This document shows, one piece after another, positions 14,199 through 17,673 of a stretch of 17,673 nt of DNA. A program made the translations under genes and the position numbers. The notes under the pieces are model-generated. The model did no database searches. It was not told the DNA's origin and saw only the letters and a program-made list of their open reading frames with translations. The stretch comes from Thermoplasmata archaeon (GTDB taxonomy: Archaea > Thermoplasmatota > Thermoplasmata > Lutacidiplasmatales > UBA184): the NCBI GenBank assembly GCA_030039715.1, contig JASHVA010000198.1, forward strand, positions 1 to 17,673, given 5' to 3'. Numbering within the stretch: position 1 is the stretch's first letter; each line of letters starts with the position of its first letter.

Positions 14199-14392
14199 GC
14201 GCCACCGCATCCCACGAGCGGTGGTCCATCGCCTGCTCGGAGCTCGGGAACTCCTGCGAATGGAGGGTTCGCACCGGATCCGAGACGGAGACCGAACGGC
14301 GCGCGCTCGAGCATTTTCGCTGCGCACATCCCGACGCCGCGGCCGGGCCGGAGCTCATCGGTCGGGTGCGGTCCGCGATCCGGCGCTCGTGA
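14195..14392 (+). CDS. Small DUF1059-like protein
   Basis: A 65-residue protein starting in an ATGA overlap with the SDR stop. It has the short DUF1059 pattern: a cysteine strand (WSIACSELGNSCEWRV, 10-25) with two cysteines spaced as Cx6C, a Glu/Thr-rich turn, then an amphipathic helix ending in HFRCAHPD (40-47). DUF1059 proteins are widespread in archaea and bacteria, about 50-65 residues long, of unknown function; the cysteines and histidines could bind metal, which is a guess. The rest of the protein is a basic C-terminal tail. The overlap suggests that it is made together with the Rossmann protein, perhaps as a partner. Confidence 0.72.
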   Translation: MSATASHERWSIACSELGNSCEWRVRTGSETETERRALEHFRCAHPDAAAGPELIGRVRSAIRRS

Positions 14393-14477
14393 GCCGACGA
14401 GCCCCTGCACCCTGGTTGGCCGCCGGTGGGGGAGAGCCCAAACGGGCGGTGGGCAACGTCAACGGTTCTTGAGGGCA

Positions 14478-14490
14478 ATCTTTTTCTCGG
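14478..14490 (+). promoter_or_regulatory. T-rich element between the DUF1059-like gene and aprB
   Basis: AATCTTTTTCTCG is the only T-rich stretch in the 134-base gap. The T5 run at 14481-14485 could end the SDR-DUF1059 transcript, since archaeal RNA polymerase stops at such runs. The same stretch lies 36-49 bases before the aprB ATG and is the nearest candidate promoter element, though it is a poor TATA match. I cannot tell which role applies. Confidence 0.3.
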
Positions 14491-14526
14491 GACCCCCAGT
14501 CCCCTCGGCGAGCCGGTTCTGACGTC

Positions 14527-14970
14527 ATGCCGACCTACGTGTCTCCGGAGAAGTGCAAGGGGTGCATGCAGTGCGTCAACATCTGTCCGTCCGACATCAT
14601 GCACATCGATCCGGTCGAGGGCCGCGCCTACAATATCGAGCCCTCGATGTGCTGGGAGTGCTTCGCGTGCGTGAAGGCGTGCCCTGAGGGTGCGATCGAC
14701 GTACGCGGGTACGCGGACTTCGCCCCCCTGGGCCACCGGGTCGTTCCGAACCGGACCCCCGATCGTATCTACTGGACCATCCGGATGCGCGACGGCTCGA
14801 CCAAGGAGTTCTCATTTCCCGTGCGGCGCGGTAAGTGGGGGTCGATCGCATCGCCGGCGAACGAGCCGGCGCCGGACGCGGAGGCCGTCCAGAGCCAACT
14901 CCTCTCCTTCGAACCCGACTACCTTGCGGTAGAGGTCCTCCCGACGATCGCATCGAGCGCTCCGACCTAG
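14527..14970 (+). CDS. aprB: Adenylylsulfate reductase beta subunit
   Basis: A 147-residue iron-sulfur protein, close to the length of archaeal AprB (about 150). Cluster motifs are CKGCMQCVNICP at 10-21 and CWECFACVKACP at 42-53, binding two [4Fe-4S] clusters that pass electrons to the FAD of AprA. The CWEC...CVK form of the second motif is typical of AprB rather than of general ferredoxins. Residues about 70-147 form the AprB-specific strand region and a C-terminal tail that, in known structures, wraps around the alpha subunit. The enzyme interconverts APS with sulfite and AMP in the cytoplasm. It lies 17 bases upstream of aprA, in the usual aprBA order, so the two are surely co-transcribed. 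The external electron donor is not visible here. Confidence 0.95.
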   Translation: MPTYVSPEKCKGCMQCVNICPSDIMHIDPVEGRAYNIEPSMCWECFACVKACPEGAIDVRGYADFAPLGHRVVPNRTPDRIYWTIRMRDGSTKEFSFPVRRGKWGSIASPANEPAPDAEAVQSQLLSFEPDYLAVEVLPTIASSAPT

Positions 14971-14987
14971 GCTCCGGCGAGGGCGCG

Positions 14988-16823
14988 ATGGAGGACGGAG
15001 TCCGTTCGGCACCTCAGGTCGTTGACTGTGACGTCCTGATCGTCGGAGGCGGCTTTGCTGGGTGTGGCGCGGCGTTCGAGGCGCGGTACTGGGGTCGCGA
15101 CCTCAAGATCGTTCTCGTCGAGAAAGCAGCGATCGAGCGTAGCGGCGCCGTGGCTCAGGGCCTGAGCGCGATCAACTGCTACATGGGAATGCGCTGGGGC
15201 GAGAATCGCCCCGAGGACTTCGTCAAGTACGTCCGCAATGACCTGATGGGGCTCTCCCGTGAGGACCTCGTCTACGACGTCGCCCGGCATGTCGACTCCT
15301 CCGTGCACCTGTTCGAGGAGTGGGGGCTGCCGATCTTTACCGACCCGAGCGGCAAGTACATCCGCGAGGGCCGCTGGCAGGTGATGATCCACGGCGAGTC
15401 GTACAAACCGATCATCGCCGAGGCCGCGCGAGCCGCTGCGAGCCAGGTCGACGAGCACGTGCTCATCACCCACCTCTTGACGAGCGCGGACGACCCGCAT
15501 CGGGTCGCCGGGGCGGTGGGCTTCTCCGTTCGCGACGGCACGTTCCGGGTCTATCGCGCGCGTGTCGTGATCGTGGCGGCGGGCGGCGCGTCCCATCTCT
15601 TCCGGCCGCGCTCCGCGGGGGAGGGATGGGGAAGGACGTGGTATCCCCCCTGGTCGACGGGCTCGGCGTACGCGCTTCTGATCCGCATCGGGGCCGAGAT
15701 GACCCAGATGGAGAACCGCCTCGTCGTGACGCGATTCAAGGACGGGTACGGACCCGTCGGGGCGTTCTTCCTCTACCTCAAGGCGACCGCGACGAACGCG
15801 GCTGGGGAGAACTACGAGGTGGCGCGCCGGCCGGGTCTTCGCGAGCGCGTCGGGGCCTACGCGGACGCGACGCCGCTCCCCACCTGCCTGCGGAACGACC
15901 TCATGTTCCGAGAGATCCAGGAGGGCCGTGGACCGATCCTGATGCACACGGAGCGGGTCATCGACTCGCCCGAGAAGGAGACCGTCGCCTGGGAGGCGTT
16001 CCTCAACATGACGGTCGGCCAGGCGGTCACGTGGGCCGCCCAGGGGACCGACCCCGGGAAGGATCCGTCCGAGCTGATTCTCTCCGAGCCGTACGTCCTC
16101 GGCTCGCACGCAGTCTGCGCCGGGGCGTGGGCGAGCGGACCGGCCGACCTCGCCTCGGGAGAGTACCAGTGGGGATACAACCGGATGACGTCGATCACCG
16201 GTCTCTTCGGGGCCGGTGACACGATCGGCGGCTCCGCGCACAAATTCTCGAGCGGCTCATTCACTGAGGGACGGCTGGCGGCGAAGGGCGCCATCCGATT
16301 CCTGACGGATCACCCCGAGCGTCCCCCGGTCGCCGATGCGGCCGTCGAGTCGATGCGCTCGACGATCTTTGCCCCGCTCGTTCGGTTCCTGGCGGCGCGT
16401 CCGAAGATCACGACGGGGTCGGTCCACCCCGAGCTATTGTTCCCGGACCAAGGGCTCCACCGTCTCGAGAAGATCATGGACGAGTACGGCGGCGGGGTCG
16501 GCTCGAACTACACGACCAACGACCATCTCCTCGCCCGCGGGCTCGCCCAGCTGACCCACCTCAAGGAGGACCTGGGAGCGATCGGCGCGGGCGACCTTCA
16601 CCAGCTCGGGCGAGCCTGGGAGCTCGAGCACCGGGTCTGGACCGCGGAGACCGTGCTCCGGCACACCCGGTTCCGCACCGAGACGCGCTGGCCGGGGTAC
16701 TATTACCGGTCCGATTTCCCGAAGGTCGACGACGAGCACTGGCACTGCTTCGTGAACTCGGTGTACGACCCGGCGACCCGGGAGTGGAAGCTGTTCACCC
16801 GCCCCGTGAGGGCGTTGTTCTAG
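14988..16823 (+). CDS. aprA: Adenylylsulfate reductase alpha subunit
   Basis: A 611-residue flavoprotein of the fumarate reductase-like superfamily, slightly shorter than the Archaeoglobus enzyme. The FAD motif is DVLIVGGGFAGCGAA at 15-29; KFSSGSFTEGR at 419-429 is the later flavin-binding block. Positions known from Archaeoglobus fulgidus AprA (numbers from memory: Asn74, Trp234, Arg265, Leu278, His398) are matched here by Asn63, Trp218, Arg249, Leu262 and His374, in GLSAINCYMG, TWYPPW, TRFKDGYGPVGAFFL and GSHAVCAGAW. The ATG at 14988 has GAGGG four bases upstream; the longer open frame reaching back into aprB is a shadow. The enzyme reduces APS to sulfite and AMP, or runs the reverse reaction in sulfite oxidation. 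The neighbourhood does not show which direction is used. Confidence 0.95.
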   Translation: MEDGVRSAPQVVDCDVLIVGGGFAGCGAAFEARYWGRDLKIVLVEKAAIERSGAVAQGLSAINCYMGMRWGENRPEDFVKYVRNDLMGLSREDLVYDVARHVDSSVHLFEEWGLPIFTDPSGKYIREGRWQVMIHGESYKPIIAEAARAAASQVDEHVLITHLLTSADDPHRVAGAVGFSVRDGTFRVYRARVVIVAAGGASHLFRPRSAGEGWGRTWYPPWSTGSAYALLIRIGAEMTQMENRLVVTRFKDGYGPVGAFFLYLKATATNAAGENYEVARRPGLRERVGAYADATPLPTCLRNDLMFREIQEGRGPILMHTERVIDSPEKETVAWEAFLNMTVGQAVTWAAQGTDPGKDPSELILSEPYVLGSHAVCAGAWASGPADLASGEYQWGYNRMTSITGLFGAGDTIGGSAHKFSSGSFTEGRLAAKGAIRFLTDHPERPPVADAAVESMRSTIFAPLVRFLAARPKITTGSVHPELLFPDQGLHRLEKIMDEYGGGVGSNYTTNDHLLARGLAQLTHLKEDLGAIGAGDLHQLGRAWELEHRVWTAETVLRHTRFRTETRWPGYYYRSDFPKVDDEHWHCFVNSVYDPATREWKLFTRPVRALF

Positions 16824-16840
16824 CGATCCCGCGCTAGAAC
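16817..16840. terminator. Perfect inverted repeat covering the stops of aprA and the convergent permease gene
   Basis: GTTCTAGCG (16817-16825) and CGCTAGAAC (16832-16840) are exact reverse complements, 9 bp with loop ATCCCG. The left arm holds the aprA TAG, the right arm the permease TAG on the other strand. Only 10 bases separate the two stop codons, so this hairpin would form at the 3' end of both mRNAs. It may act as a two-way terminator or 3' stabiliser; there is no T-run. Confidence 0.55.
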
Positions 16841-17658
16841 CGGGCGATGCTCCCCGTGGCGAACGCTCGCCGCTCGAAGTACTCCCAGAGCCCGATCGCG
16901 GCGCCGAACGAGATCGCTCCCGCCGCGACCACTGCGGCGTAGTAGAGCGCGATCGTTCCGATCGGGTCTCCGGCGGCCGCCGCCCGGATGGCGTCGAGGC
17001 CCCAGGTCAGCGGGAGCCCGTAGCCGATCCACTGGAGCACGGGCGGGAGCTGCGAAGTCGGGAAGTTCACGCCCGAAAGGAGGAGTCCGATAAAGAGGAA
17101 GATGTTCGCGAGGATGATCGACGTCCTCAGGTAGAGTGCGACCCCGCCGAGCAGCAACCCGAAGCCGACCATCGCGAACGCGGTCAACGCGATCGCCCCC
17201 GCCAGCGCGGGAAGCGAGCCCGGTGCGACCTGGACGCCGAAGAGCGTGACCGCGTAGAAGATGCCGACCGCGACCGTCGCGAAGGAGATCAGGATCGGGA
17301 GCAGTCCCCGGCCGAAGTAGAGGGCGAACCGGTTCGCCGGCGTGACGAGGAGATGCTCCATCGTGCCCTGCTGCTTCTCGCTGTCGGTCGTCTGGCACAC
17401 GGAGAAGACGCTCGAATACGTCACCGTGGCGACGGCGTTTCCGAGCGCCGTGAAGGCGATCTCGGAAGCGCCGCCCCCGCCCACCTGCACGACGAAGGCG
17501 AAGAAGACCATCTGGGTCAGCGGGATGATGAAGATCGTTCCGAGGACGAAGTCGATCCGCATGAACCCGAGCGTCGTCCGCGGGGCGATCACGGCGTTCG
17601 ACCAGAACGTCCGCCAGAACGAGACGCGGTTCGGTTCGACCCGAGCGGAGGCGAGCAT
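16834..17658 (-). CDS. ABC-2 type transporter permease
   Basis: A 274-residue membrane protein with about six helices (roughly 36-58, 68-88, 112-142, 150-176, 180-198 and 235-258) and a cytoplasmic N-terminus. The segment TDSEKQQGTMEHLLVTP at 91-107 is the cytoplasmic coupling region, and SGVNFPTSQLPPVLQW at 195-210 with GLPLTWGLDAIR is the ABC-2 family signature. Such permeases pair with an ATPase to export drugs, lipids or polysaccharides; the substrate is not readable. No ATPase gene is in the window; it may lie beyond the right edge, upstream in the same operon. The frame is open through the last 15 bases, so the true start could be outside the window, although the ATG at 17658 gives a normal length. 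Confidence 0.88.
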   Translation of the reverse strand: MLASARVEPNRVSFWRTFWSNAVIAPRTTLGFMRIDFVLGTIFIIPLTQMVFFAFVVQVGGGGASEIAFTALGNAVATVTYSSVFSVCQTTDSEKQQGTMEHLLVTPANRFALYFGRGLLPILISFATVAVGIFYAVTLFGVQVAPGSLPALAGAIALTAFAMVGFGLLLGGVALYLRTSIILANIFLFIGLLLSGVNFPTSQLPPVLQWIGYGLPLTWGLDAIRAAAAGDPIGTIALYYAAVVAAGAISFGAAIGLWEYFERRAFATGSIARF

Positions 17659-17673
17659 GCGACCGTCCGACCC

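Noticed and set aside
14835..14987. 51-codon N-terminal extension of aprA overlapping aprB
   Set aside because: AprA homologs start just before the FAD motif; the extension is Arg/Gly/Pro-rich shadow of aprB, and ATG 14988 has a ribosome binding motif.
14967..16241. Minus-strand open frame of 424 codons opposite aprA
   Set aside because: AprA is unmistakable on the plus strand; the antisense product is Arg/Asp/Val-rich with no recognisable domain.
1..17673. CRISPR arrays, insertion sequences, integrase or phage genes
   Set aside because: I found no regularly spaced repeats, no transposase-like protein and no terminal inverted repeats flanking a gene block.

Overview
The window is GC-rich and looks archaeal, most likely from a Thermoplasmatota-type lineage. 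The case rests on several observations. TATA-like boxes sit about 25 bases upstream of start codons, so many mRNAs appear leaderless, while a few genes have Shine-Dalgarno motifs instead. There is a TrmB-type regulator and a DUF2079 membrane protein. Secreted proteins combine beta-helix, FN3 and PKD/Ig-like domains with a C-terminal membrane anchor and short basic tail. The placement is an inference from architecture and family knowledge; no marker gene is present.

Left third (1-6513), cell surface. A partial secreted protein runs off the left edge. Next is a beta-helix/2xFN3/TM surface protein (397-2763, minus), then an FkbM-type methyltransferase (3120-4025, minus). Two tandem, divergent paralogs follow on the plus strand (4343-5308 and 5695-6513). 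They are cysteine-containing secreted proteins of a family I do not recognise and are the best candidate here for something undescribed.

Middle (6712-13382), envelope and glycan-type functions plus regulation. The order is a DUF2079 multi-spanning membrane protein with a large outer domain, a MtnX-like HAD phosphatase with a basic low-complexity N-terminus, a TrmB-like regulator, a Dpm1-like family 2 glycosyltransferase, and, convergent to it, a PKD/Ig-like surface protein with a lipobox-like N-terminus and a C-terminal TM. Together with FkbM these suggest a locus for making and decorating surface proteins.

Right third (13554-17673), metabolism. An NmrA-like NAD(P)-binding protein overlaps a small DUF1059-like protein by ATGA. 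Then come aprB and aprA, the ferredoxin-like and flavoprotein subunits of adenylylsulfate (APS) reductase, with both [4Fe-4S] motifs and the expected active-site residues. No sat, qmo or dsr gene is visible. Convergent with aprA is an ABC-2 type permease that reaches the right edge. A perfect 9-bp inverted repeat spans both stop codons at that junction.

There are no rRNA or tRNA genes, CRISPR arrays, insertion sequences or phage genes that I can support.
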